NCBI RefSeq assembly: GCF_006538885.1
Contig: NZ_BJLY01000001.1
Coordinates: forward strand, 248,001-312,000
DNA from: Gluconobacter roseus NBRC 3990
GTDB lineage: Bacteria > Pseudomonadota > Alphaproteobacteria > Acetobacterales > Acetobacteraceae
Direction: 5' to 3'
DNA: 64,000 bases
A model generated the notes under the pieces. That model saw nothing but the letters and a program-made list of their open reading frames with translations, was not told the DNA's origin and searched no databases. A program made the position numbers and the translations under genes. Within the stretch, counting starts at the first letter, position 1, and each line of letters begins with the position of its first letter. Positions 42,643-51,443 of the stretch are shown here, one piece after another.

Positions 42643-43482
42643 ATGGAAGACATGAATGCCCGTTCTCCTGTTCTGACGCTTGAGCCCCTTCGGGGCTGGG
42701 GGCTTGTCCGCGCCGCCTGGAGTGATCTGAAGGCAGGGCTGCAACTGCTGCCGCTTGCCGTGACGCTCGGCTGGCTGGATATCAAGATGCGGTATCGCGG
42801 GTCCATTCTGGGGCCGCTCTGGCTGACGCTGTCCACGGCCGTGATGATCGGTGCGATGGGTGTGGTTTATGGCTATCTGTTCCATACGGATCTGAAAGCC
42901 TATCTGCCTTTCCTGTCGCTCTCGCTCGTGCTGTGGGGATATGGCGGGACGGTCGTCAATGATGCCGGAACGGTGTTTACGCAGAATACGTCCCTATTCC
43001 ATTCGATGCGGATTCCAGTCAGTCTGCCTGTCATGCAGGTAATCGTCAGGAATCTGCTGATCCTGCTTCACAACATGGTTGTTGTCGTTGTCGTATTTGC
43101 GATCTTCCATGTCTGGCCGCATGAGATCTGGAGCCTGCTGTTCAGTCTGCCGATCTGGATTTTGGACAGTTTCTGCGTGATCCTGCTGATCGGGATGCTG
43201 GGTGCGCGCTTTCGGGACATTGCGCCGATCGTGGCGTCCCTGATGCAGATTTTCTTCTTTGTCACGCCGGTCATCTGGAAGCCGGAACTGATTACGACGG
43301 GGCGTAAATATCTGCTGTTCGATCCGTTTTATCCGCTTCTCGAAATCGTCCGCGCGCCTCTCCTGGGGCAGACGGTGGACCCGGTGATCTGGGAGGCCGC
43401 TCTCGGGCACAGTGTGCTTCTATGGCTTCTGGCGGCCATCCTGTTCTGCCGGATGCGCTCGCGTATTCCTTACTGGATCTGA
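42643..43482 (+). CDS. ABC-2 type polysaccharide/LPS export permease
   Basis: 279 residues with six predicted membrane helices. LGWLDIKMRYRGSILGPLWLTLSTAVMIGAMGVVYGYLF and IPVSLPVMQVIVRNLLILLHNM are typical of the Wzm/KpsM/RfbA permeases that export lipid-linked O-antigen or capsule. Partner ATPase follows four bases later. No glycosyltransferase genes are nearby, so its glycan is made elsewhere. GGGAG precedes ATG 42643. Confidence 0.88.
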   Translation: MEDMNARSPVLTLEPLRGWGLVRAAWSDLKAGLQLLPLAVTLGWLDIKMRYRGSILGPLWLTLSTAVMIGAMGVVYGYLFHTDLKAYLPFLSLSLVLWGYGGTVVNDAGTVFTQNTSLFHSMRIPVSLPVMQVIVRNLLILLHNMVVVVVVFAIFHVWPHEIWSLLFSLPIWILDSFCVILLIGMLGARFRDIAPIVASLMQIFFFVTPVIWKPELITTGRKYLLFDPFYPLLEIVRAPLLGQTVDPVIWEAALGHSVLLWLLAAILFCRMRSRIPYWI

Positions 43483-43486
43483 CGTC

Positions 43487-44257
43487 ATGCCCGGTATTGT
43501 TGTCGACCGTCTCTGTATTGATTTTCCGCTGTATCACGGCCAGAGCCGCTCCCTGAAGCGGCAGGTTGGCAAGACGCTGGCCCGGTTTGCACCATCCTCG
43601 CCTTCGGCTCATCTGATGCACGATATGCGGGAACGCACCATTGTCAGTGTGCTGCGGGAAATCAGTTTCACACTGCATTCGGGCGAACGGCTGGGGCTGA
43701 TCGGCAGCAATGGTGCCGGCAAGACGACGCTTCTGCGGGCGCTGGCGGGAATATACGAGCCTGTCGCCGGGCAGGTCCGGCTCAAGGGGACGATGCGGAC
43801 GCTGCTGGACAGCAGTCTGGGCATGAATCCGGAACTGACCGGACGTGAAAACATCCGTCTCAAGGGACGGTATGAAGGACTGTCCCGCCAGCAGATCGAC
43901 CGGATCGAGCAGGATGTGCAGGATTTTGCCGAGCTTGGGCCGTATATGGATATGCCGGTCAAGGCTTACAGTGCGGGCATGAGCGTGCGTCTGGCGTTCG
44001 GACTTGCGACGGCGTCCTCTCCGCAGATCCTGCTGATGGATGAGTGGTTTCTGGCGGGCGACGGGGTCTTCATGAACAAGGCCAAGGCCCGGCTGGAAGA
44101 GCTTGTCGAGCAGGCTGAAATCCTGGTGCTCTCGACCCATCAGCCGGAAATCATGCGGCAGTGGTGCACACGTGTAATCTGGCTTGAGAACGGACATATC
44201 CGGATGGATGGTACGCCGGATGAAGTTCTGGACGTCTATCTGGAAGAGGCTGGCTGA
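43487..44257 (+). CDS. ABC transporter ATPase for polysaccharide export
   Basis: 256 residues. Walker A GSNGAGKTT (73-81), signature AYSAGMSVRLAF, Walker B ILLMDEWFLAGD. The long front segment before the first strand (LKRQVGKTLARFAPSSPSAHLMHDMRERTIVSVLREIS) and the LKGTMRTLLDSSLGMNPELTGRENIRL region are shared with Wzt/KpsT-type exporters. No C-terminal carbohydrate-binding domain, so O-antigen recognition of the Wzt-extended type is absent. ATG 43487 follows the permease by four bases. Confidence 0.88.
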   Translation: MPGIVVDRLCIDFPLYHGQSRSLKRQVGKTLARFAPSSPSAHLMHDMRERTIVSVLREISFTLHSGERLGLIGSNGAGKTTLLRALAGIYEPVAGQVRLKGTMRTLLDSSLGMNPELTGRENIRLKGRYEGLSRQQIDRIEQDVQDFAELGPYMDMPVKAYSAGMSVRLAFGLATASSPQILLMDEWFLAGDGVFMNKAKARLEELVEQAEILVLSTHQPEIMRQWCTRVIWLENGHIRMDGTPDEVLDVYLEEAG

Positions 44258-44272
44258 TTTCTGTTATCAGCC
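44252..44272. terminator. Hairpin spanning two convergent stop codons
   Basis: GGCTGAT (44252-44258) and ATCAGCC (44266-44272), loop TTCTGTT. The arms contain the stop codons of the ABC ATPase and of the DUF3147 gene. No T-run, so function as a terminator is only possible. Confidence 0.4.
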
Positions 44273-44617
44273 GCCTGAACCAAAACGGGTCAGGGCCCAG
44301 TTCGTGCCGAGATACAGGATAATCGTCAGGGCACAGCCTGCTGTCAGGACAAGCCAAAAAGGCAGCCCTGTGCGGAGCAGACGCGGGATCAGCAGAAACA
44401 TTGGAAGGGATGGAAGCACGTACCAGAACGTTGCTTCGGCGTGCCGGCTCATGATGAGACGGTCAGGTTTTTCCATCCAGAGCCAGATCATGCCCAAGAC
44501 CGAGACCAGAGGCAGGGACGCAATCAGGGCTCCGGCTGCGGGATAGCGACGGGCGACGCCTGAAGCCGCTGCGATCAGAAGCCCCGAAATCAGACATTTC
44601 AGAATGAAGAAAACCAT
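44267..44617 (-). CDS. DUF3147-type membrane protein
   Basis: 116 residues with four hydrophobic helices (LISGLLIAAASGVARRYPAAGALIASLPLVSVLGMIWLWME, then LPSLPMFLLIPRLLRTGLPFWLVLTAGCALTIILYLG). Length and pattern match the DUF3147 family, of unknown function. A 17-base palindrome GCTTACCTAAGGTAAGC ends just before its ATG (44617), and the only Shine-Dalgarno-like AGG lies inside it. Convergent with the ABC ATPase. Confidence 0.65.
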   Translation of the reverse strand: MVFFILKCLISGLLIAAASGVARRYPAAGALIASLPLVSVLGMIWLWMEKPDRLIMSRHAEATFWYVLPSLPMFLLIPRLLRTGLPFWLVLTAGCALTIILYLGTNWALTRFGSGG

Positions 44618-44619
44618 AC

Positions 44620-44636
44620 GCTTACCTAAGGTAAGC
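44620..44636 (-). promoter_or_regulatory. Palindrome covering the ribosome-binding site of the DUF3147 gene
   Basis: GCTTACCT-A-AGGTAAGC on the plus strand, eight-base arms with a one-base centre, ending two bases from the start codon at 44617. In the mRNA the AGG that would pair with 16S rRNA is in the 3' arm, seven bases before AUG. It can be a protein operator or an RNA structure that hides the ribosome site. Confidence 0.5.
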
Positions 44637-44690
44637 CATCGTTTTCGGGAATTATTTTCTGGGAGAAAGTGGCCAACTCCTCAAGGGGAG

Positions 44691-44767
<77 letters not shown>

Positions 44768-44966
44768 AAGGTTGCTTTTCAGCATCCTGGGGCCTTCCGT
44801 TTGGAAGCTGTTTGGCTTCCTCTCGGTCGGTGGCGGTGATGTATCAGCCTGCCCGGGGGGTGGCAATAGGGGATTTGGAAAAAAATGCGATTTGAGTTGA
44901 AAAAACTGTCTTGCCCGCTGCTGGAAGACTGTGTCCCTTGTAACGAAACGATACGTGGAGGCGGGT

Positions 44967-45896
44967 ATGAGGCTCGGTCGACTGGGGGCGCTGCTGGTAA
45001 CGGGAGCGCTGCTTACCGGATGTCAAAGCGGACCGCGTCAGTGCAAGCTGATTGTAAGTGGGGACATGCCCATCCTGAATGACTGGGGCAGTCCGATCGT
45101 CCGGGCTTCGATCAATGGGCATCCTGTCGCGCTTGTCATTGATACAGGTGCATTTTCTACGACGATCGGACAGAGTTTCATCGAACCACTTGGTCTGAAT
45201 GATACGGGCGGATCCGTGTTCGTGCGCGGTGTGGGAGGCGCGGATTACGGGCGTGTCGTGACGATCGACACACTGGATATGGGAAGTTCCAAGGCACGCA
45301 ATGTTGCGGTTGCAGGGGTTGGTAAATTTACCAGGCAGATTGCCGGCCTTCCGATTGTAGGACTGTTCGGACGCGATTTTCTGGGACGGTATGATACCGT
45401 CGTGGATATGCCGGGGCACCGGGTGCGCCTGGTCGAGACGGAAGACTGTGGCACGCCAACCCCCGGGTGGACGGGACGCATTCATGCGGTTCCGATTGAT
45501 CATCCCTATAACGATGGTCACAGCACTACGCTGAATATCCGGCTGAACGGGCATGTTACGGAAGCAGTTCTGGATACGGGGGCCGCGACAACCCTGATCA
45601 GTCGTGATGCGGCCCGCGCTGCAGGTGTCACCCGTGCCATGCTTGAGAAAGATCCGATGACGATCGGATATGGGCTGACACGCGATCCGGTCAAAAATTA
45701 CGGGCATCATTTTGAGACCCTTCAGGTGGGCGACATCACGTTCCGGGATGTCATGCTGAAGGTCACTGGTGCTCTTCCTGATACGGATGCGTTGCTGGGG
45801 GCGGATGTTTTGAAGCACTACCGGATCTGGATCCCACGTGAAGGCAGCCGCATGTTTGTCCAGCATGATGTCGATATTCCTCCTGCGTCTCCCTGA
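44967..45896 (+). CDS. Lipoprotein with two retropepsin-like aspartic protease domains
   Basis: 309 residues. Lipobox LLTGC gives lipidated C19. Two aspartyl-protease motifs in one chain: D59-T-G-A62 (LVIDTGAFSTTIG) and D203-T-G-A206 (AVLDTGAATTLIS), each followed by a hydrophobic flap-like region and GLFGRDFLG or LLGADVL, so the chain resembles two single-domain retropepsins joined, like a one-chain pseudo-dimer. GGAGG lies five bases before ATG 44967. Probably periplasmic. Separate from the che operon that begins 117 bases later. Confidence 0.8.
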   Translation: MRLGRLGALLVTGALLTGCQSGPRQCKLIVSGDMPILNDWGSPIVRASINGHPVALVIDTGAFSTTIGQSFIEPLGLNDTGGSVFVRGVGGADYGRVVTIDTLDMGSSKARNVAVAGVGKFTRQIAGLPIVGLFGRDFLGRYDTVVDMPGHRVRLVETEDCGTPTPGWTGRIHAVPIDHPYNDGHSTTLNIRLNGHVTEAVLDTGAATTLISRDAARAAGVTRAMLEKDPMTIGYGLTRDPVKNYGHHFETLQVGDITFRDVMLKVTGALPDTDALLGADVLKHYRIWIPREGSRMFVQHDVDIPPASP

Positions 45897-46012
45897 GATT
45901 GTCTGAGCGGGCATTAACGGAGTTTCAATCAACTGTTCTCTAGGAAGGAAAGCATCTGGTCGGCTGCGTGTGGCTGCCGGGATGTGATCTGAGTTTCTGG
46001 AGGCGGTCTGGC

Positions 46013-47488
46013 ATGTCCGACATACGCGACGTTCCCATGCAAAGGAGTTTCTCTCTGCGCAGGAGGCTGCTTATGGCATTCGTTGTGCCAGTGCTGCTCT
46101 GTGTCGGTGGGATCGGGTGGGAACTGACGGCGGGTGGCATGTCTGTCGAAAGTGCCCGGCACTCGGTTTTTCCTGAAATTACGATTGTAGGGCTGTTTCT
46201 GGTCGCCATTGTCGTGGCCTATTTCCAGACGGCTGCTTGTGGTGATGAGCTGACTGGTGCCGTCAGGCAGCTGGCCGCCAAGGGAACGCTGCCGCGTAAC
46301 GTGAGGGAATCCAGCCTCATTCGGTTGCAGGTCATGCTCGGGGAAGCCCGGACAAATTCTGAACGAAGCGAAGTCATGGCGTCGCAGGCGCAGTCTGCTC
46401 TGGCGGCTGCCCGGATTGAAGCCGAGGAAGCCCGACAGTCGGCGCAGGACGAGGCAGCCGAGCATGAACGGGTCATTGGTATTCTGGGGAACGCCATCAC
46501 CGGTCTTCGGGACGGGGAACTGGGATTTCGCCTCGAGGAGGCTCTGCCGGCCCGTTATGAGCGGCTGCGGGAAGATTTCAATGATACGGCTGCGACGTTG
46601 CAGAAGGTCATGGTTTCGCTGAACGACAGCATTTCGACCATTTCTTCCGGCTCTGCGGAAATTGCATCTGCAGCAGATGATCTGGCACGTCGGACAGAGC
46701 TGCAGGTTGCCCGCCTTGAAGAGACCACAGTTTCGGTCGGGAACGTCACGGAAACCGTTCGCAAGACTGCTGCGGCATCTGTGCATGCAAGCGAAGTGGC
46801 CAGCCAGACGCGGGACCGGGCGGAGCGGTCCGGCGAAGTCATGACCGCTGCCACGGCGGCCATGCAGGATATCCAGCAGTCTTCGATCCATATCGCGCAG
46901 ATCCTCGGGCTGATCGACGATATCGCATTCCAGACAAACCTTCTGGCGCTGAATGCAGGTGTCGAGGCTGCGCGGGCAGGTGACGCCGGCAAAGGGTTTG
47001 CTGTCGTGGCCGCTGAGGTGCGTGCTCTCGCCCAGCGCTCCGCAGACGCTGCCAAGGAGATAAAGGGGCTGATTACCTCAAGTACGCAGCAGGTCAGCCG
47101 AGGAACTTCCCTGGTCGAAGAAACGGGGATTGCAATGAAATCCATCGTGGAAAACGTCAGCGAAATCAGCGTTCTGATTGGAGAGATCGCGACGGCGGCG
47201 CGTAGTCAGGCCAATGATCTGTCGGAAATCAGTGTTGCGGTCAGCCAGATGGACCAGAACACGCAGCAGAATGCCGCGATGGTGGAAGAAGCTACGGCCG
47301 CCAGCCACAATCTGAGTGCGGAAGCCAAGGAACTTGTCGGTAGTTTGCAACGGTTTCATCTGCAGGGAAATCAGGATGAAGGCGAGCCGGCTTTTGACGG
47401 AGAAGCATCAGACGCAGCGCTTCCGTCTTTGCAGTGGGGCAGCAATTCCTTTCAGACTTCGGATGAAGGATGGGAGGAGTTTCGCTGA
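46013..47488 (+). CDS. Methyl-accepting chemotaxis protein without ligand domain
   Basis: 491 residues. Two membrane helices (about 19-36 and 56-72) separated by only some 20 residues, so no periplasmic sensor domain. A long coiled coil follows, with the conserved signalling tip [51 protein letters not shown]. The C-terminus ends in GWEEF-R (486-491), matching the xWxxF pentapeptide that tethers CheR and CheB. GGAGG precedes ATG 46013. First gene of the che operon; its stop overlaps the STAS gene start (TGATG). Confidence 0.92.
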   Translation: MSDIRDVPMQRSFSLRRRLLMAFVVPVLLCVGGIGWELTAGGMSVESARHSVFPEITIVGLFLVAIVVAYFQTAACGDELTGAVRQLAAKGTLPRNVRESSLIRLQVMLGEARTNSERSEVMASQAQSALAAARIEAEEARQSAQDEAAEHERVIGILGNAITGLRDGELGFRLEEALPARYERLREDFNDTAATLQKVMVSLNDSISTISSGSAEIASAADDLARRTELQVARLEETTVSVGNVTETVRKTAAASVHASEVASQTRDRAERSGEVMTAATAAMQDIQQSSIHIAQILGLIDDIAFQTNLLALNAGVEAARAGDAGKGFAVVAAEVRALAQRSADAAKEIKGLITSSTQQVSRGTSLVEETGIAMKSIVENVSEISVLIGEIATAARSQANDLSEISVAVSQMDQNTQQNAAMVEEATAASHNLSAEAKELVGSLQRFHLQGNQDEGEPAFDGEASDAALPSLQWGSNSFQTSDEGWEEFR

Positions 47489-47757
47489 TGGACGTTCTGG
47501 TCCTGCCTGAAATGCTGGATACTGGCTATGCCGTTCCTTTTTCAGAACTCCTTAAAAACGAGGACAAAGGCTTCTGTCTGGATGGGAGCCATGTGGCTCG
47601 CGTGGGGGGGCTCTGCTTTCAGTTGATGGTGTCAGCCTATCGTACGGCACAGCAGCAGAATGCCAGCTTTGAAATCAGAAATGCTTCGGATGCCATGAGA
47701 GAAAGTCTTCGCATTATGGGGGGAGATTTTCTTCTGACTGCAGGAGAAAAGGCATGA
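47488..47757 (+). CDS. STAS-domain chemotaxis protein
   Basis: 89 residues. LPEMLDTGYAVPFSELL, LDGSHVARVGGLCFQLMVSAYRTAQQQNASFEIRNASDAMRESLRIMG is the pattern of stand-alone STAS (anti-anti-sigma-like) proteins found at this position in many alphaproteobacterial che operons. The GGGGGGG at 47604-47610 is in frame here. Overlaps both the MCP stop and the cheY start. Role in the chemotaxis array is not established. Confidence 0.7.
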   Translation: MDVLVLPEMLDTGYAVPFSELLKNEDKGFCLDGSHVARVGGLCFQLMVSAYRTAQQQNASFEIRNASDAMRESLRIMGGDFLLTAGEKA

Positions 47758-48113
47758 ATATTCTGGTGGTTGATGACTCCCGGACCATGCGGGATCTCGT
47801 CAGTCGAGAGCTTCGCAAAGACGGTTATGATGTAGAAACGTCAGAAGATGGTGTTGATGCGCTCGACAAGATCGGCAGCTTTTCGCCCGCTGTCATCATA
47901 ACAGATCTGAACATGCCACGCATGGACGGGCTGGAGCTGACGAAAGCGTTGCGGGCACGGGCAGAGACAAAATATGTCCCGATTATCTTTCTGACGACAG
48001 AATCCGGGGACGAGCTTCGTCGTGCCGCGCGGGAAGCTGGAGCGACCGGATGGATTGTGAAGCCGTTTGATGGTCCCAAGCTGCTTGCGGCAGTGAGGCG
48101 TGTCAGCTCATGA
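47754..48113 (+). CDS. cheY: Chemotaxis response regulator CheY
   Basis: 119 residues, single receiver domain: acidic pocket D7-D8, phosphoacceptor D51 (VIITDLNMPRMDG), Thr of FLTTES and Lys of IVKPFDG. Phosphorylated by CheA and binds the flagellar switch or acts as phosphate sink beside the second CheY at 52495. Four-base overlaps on both sides. Confidence 0.9.
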   Translation: MNILVVDDSRTMRDLVSRELRKDGYDVETSEDGVDALDKIGSFSPAVIITDLNMPRMDGLELTKALRARAETKYVPIIFLTTESGDELRRAAREAGATGWIVKPFDGPKLLAAVRRVSS

Positions 48114-50164
48114 GCGCAGAAGATTTCTCCGATGATATGGACGCAATCCGGCAGATCTTTTTTGATGAGTGTGACGAGCAGCTTGCCCTTCTCGAAGAAG
48201 AACTGACGACACTTGGAGACGAACCGGAGAACGGAGAGAAGATCAATACGATCTTCCGCTGTGTTCATTCCATCAAAGGAGGCGCCGCTGCCTTTGGAAT
48301 GGACGATCTGGTAAAGTTTTCCCATCTCTTTGAAAGCGTACTCGACCGGTTCAGATCTGGCGCATGTACTGTGGATGCCGATAGCATCGCGACTTTCTTG
48401 AAATGCAAGGATGCGCTGTACGACATTGTTGCTGCGTTCAAAAGCGGTGCGCAAAGCTATGAAGTCGATCCCGGCACAACCGCTGAATTGGAGCAATATC
48501 TCCATTCGGACGCTCCCGTTGTCGAACCGGAGCCTGAAAATGTCGAAATGGATGATATTTTCGGACTATCCTTTGCTCCCGTTAAAATCGAGATTGATGA
48601 GCCCACAGAGCAGCAGTATTCGATTGTCATGACGGTGTCGCCACAGCTCTATGAGCGTGGCGATGACGTGCGGAATATTCTCATTGCTCTTGATGGGCTG
48701 GGACAGTGTCAGGTCACGGTAGATATAGATCCTGTTCCTGAACTCGGTGATATTTCACCGTGTCAGAGCTATCTGGTATGGGAAATCCTGCTTTCGACGG
48801 CAGAACCGCGCGCGAGTATCGATGAGATTTTCGAGTGGTCTGGTGATGACGTGCATGCGGTTATTACCCGGCTGCCCGATCATGCTGAAGCCGAAGCAGT
48901 TGCCGTACCGTCTTCTGCTCCACGGGAGGAAAAGCCGGATCCTCAGGTAAAAAACCCGGTTGAGCGTAAGGATTCTGCGACAGTTCGGGTTGATATCCAG
49001 CGGATCGACAAACTTGTCGATCTGATTGGTGAACTGGTGATCAACCAGGGGGCGATCCAGTCACAGATGCGCCGTAACAAGGTTCTGGGAGATTCAATTC
49101 TTGGAAATGTGGTGACCGCCCAGGAACAGCTCATTCATGAGCTGCAGGAGAACGTCATCACGATGCGGGCCTATCCGATCAAGACGGTTTTCCAGAAGCT
49201 GGGGCGGGTTGTGCGGGAAACGGCCAGACTGACAGGCAAGCAGGTTCGGCTTGTGCTGGAAGGTGAGGATACGGAAGTCGATCGCTCCATTCTGGAAAAG
49301 CTGTCTGACCCGCTGACGCATATGGTTCGTAATGCGATTGACCATGGCATTGAGGAAGCAGAGACCAGGGCTCAGGCGGGGAAAGATCCGGAAGGGTTGC
49401 TCAGGCTCCGGGCTTTTCAGCGCTCGGGTCGGATCATTGTGGAAATTCAGGATGATGGTGCGGGTCTGGATCCGGACCGGATTTATAAAAAAGCTGTTGA
49501 AAAGAAGATTATCGAGCAGGGGCAGAGACTGGATCGTGAAGAGATCTATTCCCTGATTTTTGAACCGGGATTTTCGACGGTCGCAGAAGTCACGGACGTT
49601 TCGGGTCGGGGCGTCGGGATGGATGTTGTCAAACAAAGCCTCCAGCAGATCAATGGACGTATTTTCATCAGCTCGGCGAAAGGAAAGGGGACGACTTTTT
49701 CAATTTCCCTGCCTTTTACCCTGTCTGTGATTGAAGGAATTATCTTCAAAGCCGAAGGGCAGGATTTTGTTATTCCAGTAAATAATGTTTTGGAAACGAT
49801 AATCTATGATGCCACGAAGGCCTTTCACATTGGAGAAGGAAAGTATGGCTATCCCTATAGGGATGGCTATCTGTCCGTCATTTATGCGGCGGAAATTCTT
49901 GGTTCAGTCCCTGATGGGAAAAGCCAGAAAATATGCTTCGTTATTGAGAACGAAAACGAAGAAAAAACCGCTTTTATTGTAGACAAGATTATAGATCATT
50001 CGAGATTTGTCGTGAAGAATCTTGAGGAGAACTATAGAAAGATTTCCTGCTTTTCGACGGCGACAATTCTCGGCGACGGAAATGTGGCTTTCATTCTGGA
50101 TGTAGAATTTCTCTTTGGCGAGCTTCTGAAGAAAAGAGAAAGTTTGTTGGAGGAGACAGTATAA
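48110..50164 (+). CDS. cheA: Chemotaxis histidine kinase CheA
   Basis: 684 residues. P1 Hpt domain with phospho-His H53 (RCVHSIKGGAAAFGM), a P2-like central region (about 165-260), P3 dimerisation helices (IDKLVDLIGELVINQGAIQSQMRR), P4 kinase with N box HMVRNAIDHGIEEAE, G1 DDGAGLDPDRIYKKA and G2 GRGVGMDVVKQSLQQINGRI, and a C-terminal CheW-like P5 domain. All catalytic features present. Overlaps cheY by four bases. Confidence 0.97.
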   Translation: MSAEDFSDDMDAIRQIFFDECDEQLALLEEELTTLGDEPENGEKINTIFRCVHSIKGGAAAFGMDDLVKFSHLFESVLDRFRSGACTVDADSIATFLKCKDALYDIVAAFKSGAQSYEVDPGTTAELEQYLHSDAPVVEPEPENVEMDDIFGLSFAPVKIEIDEPTEQQYSIVMTVSPQLYERGDDVRNILIALDGLGQCQVTVDIDPVPELGDISPCQSYLVWEILLSTAEPRASIDEIFEWSGDDVHAVITRLPDHAEAEAVAVPSSAPREEKPDPQVKNPVERKDSATVRVDIQRIDKLVDLIGELVINQGAIQSQMRRNKVLGDSILGNVVTAQEQLIHELQENVITMRAYPIKTVFQKLGRVVRETARLTGKQVRLVLEGEDTEVDRSILEKLSDPLTHMVRNAIDHGIEEAETRAQAGKDPEGLLRLRAFQRSGRIIVEIQDDGAGLDPDRIYKKAVEKKIIEQGQRLDREEIYSLIFEPGFSTVAEVTDVSGRGVGMDVVKQSLQQINGRIFISSAKGKGTTFSISLPFTLSVIEGIIFKAEGQDFVIPVNNVLETIIYDATKAFHIGEGKYGYPYRDGYLSVIYAAEILGSVPDGKSQKICFVIENENEEKTAFIVDKIIDHSRFVVKNLEENYRKISCFSTATILGDGNVAFILDVEFLFGELLKKRESLLEETV

Positions 50165-50166
50165 TC

Positions 50167-50589
50167 ATGGAAAAAGCTCTGGTTTTTTCTTTGGGTGATC
50201 AGGAATTTTCCGTCCAGATTTCTGCCGTGAAAGAAATCAAGGAATGGGCGCAGGCCACGCCTTTTCCTGCGGCCCCGCCTTTTGTTGAAGGGGTGGTCAA
50301 TGTCCGCGGAGCCGTGATTCCGCTTGTCGATATGGCACAGATGATGGGCGTTTCTGAAGAGAAGCGCGAAAAGAAAGCCATTATTTTCCTGAAAAACGGC
50401 AGTAAAATCATTGGTTTTTCGGTTACGAACGTGACGGATATTTCTGATGTTGATGAAGCGGATTTCAGATCTCTTCCGGAATTATCCAGTGATAATCTCA
50501 AATATTTTTCAAACGGAATTCAGTCGCTGGGCGACCGCATGATCTTTTCCGTGAACGTCTCCTCGCTGTTCGAAGGAAGCCTGCAGTGA
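50167..50589 (+). CDS. cheW: Chemotaxis coupling protein CheW
   Basis: 140 residues, CheW fold: FSLGDQEFSVQISAVKEIKEWAQATPFPAAPPFVEGVVNVRGAVIPLVDMAQMMG is the standard signature joining receptors to CheA. Three bases after cheA; its stop overlaps the cheR start (GTGA). Confidence 0.95.
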   Translation: MEKALVFSLGDQEFSVQISAVKEIKEWAQATPFPAAPPFVEGVVNVRGAVIPLVDMAQMMGVSEEKREKKAIIFLKNGSKIIGFSVTNVTDISDVDEADFRSLPELSSDNLKYFSNGIQSLGDRMIFSVNVSSLFEGSLQ

Positions 50590-51443
50590 CGGTGATCAAC
50601 GCACCGGAAGCGGATGCGATTTCGGACGAAAATTTCCAGATCATTGTCAGAATTGCGAAGAGCTACGCTGGAATTGCCCTGTCGGAAAAGAAAAAAAGCC
50701 TGGTCTATTCGAGGATTTCCCGTCGGGTCCGGCAGGAGGGATTTGGCTCTTTTGACGCGTATTGTGCTTTTCTGGTGAGTGATGCAGGTGTTGACGAGCG
50801 TCAGCATCTGGTTTCGGCATTGACGACGAATGTCACCAGTTTTTATCGCGAAAAACATCATTTTGCGTATCTGGAGCGTCTGCTCCGTCAGAAAATGTAC
50901 CGTCGTATTGAACGTGGCGAAGAACTCAGGATCTGGTCGGCAGCCTGCTCGAGTGGCGAAGAAGCTTATTCGATCGCCATGACGGTCATGAAGTGTCTGT
51001 CCATGGTTCCGGGCCTGAAAGCGAAGATTCTGGCGACGGATATTGATTCCGATATTCTGACCCAGGCCAGAACAGGATGTTATGATTCCTCGGAATCCGA
51101 AGCCCTGTTTGATGAAGGAGGGCAGGCATTCTGTCGGCTTGAGGGCGACCGGGTTGTCATGTCTGAAAAGCTGCGGGACATGATCCGTTTCCGGCGGCTC
51201 AATCTGGTTGAGCCCTGGCCGTTTTCTTCCCGTTTCCATGCTATTTTCTGTCGGAATGTCGCGATCTATTTTGACCGCGAAACGCAGGACAGGCTGTGGC
51301 GCAATCTGGCCGAACGGATTTTCCCGGGTGGGGAGCTTTATCTGGGACATTCGGAGCGCATCGCGCATCCCGAGCGGTTCGGGCTGGAGAGCATCGGCTA
51401 CAATGCCTATCGTAAGATCTCGTTCGGGGAGACTGACTCTTGA
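50586..51443 (+). CDS. cheR: Chemotaxis methyltransferase CheR
   Basis: 285 residues. N-terminal helical domain, then SAM-binding core: IWSAACSSGEEAYSIAMTVM, KILATDIDSDILTQAR, IFCRNVAIYFDRETQ. Methylates receptor glutamates, docking on the GWEEF tail of the MCP at the head of the operon. GTG start 50586 overlaps the cheW stop. Confidence 0.95.
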   Translation: MTVINAPEADAISDENFQIIVRIAKSYAGIALSEKKKSLVYSRISRRVRQEGFGSFDAYCAFLVSDAGVDERQHLVSALTTNVTSFYREKHHFAYLERLLRQKMYRRIERGEELRIWSAACSSGEEAYSIAMTVMKCLSMVPGLKAKILATDIDSDILTQARTGCYDSSESEALFDEGGQAFCRLEGDRVVMSEKLRDMIRFRRLNLVEPWPFSSRFHAIFCRNVAIYFDRETQDRLWRNLAERIFPGGELYLGHSERIAHPERFGLESIGYNAYRKISFGETDS

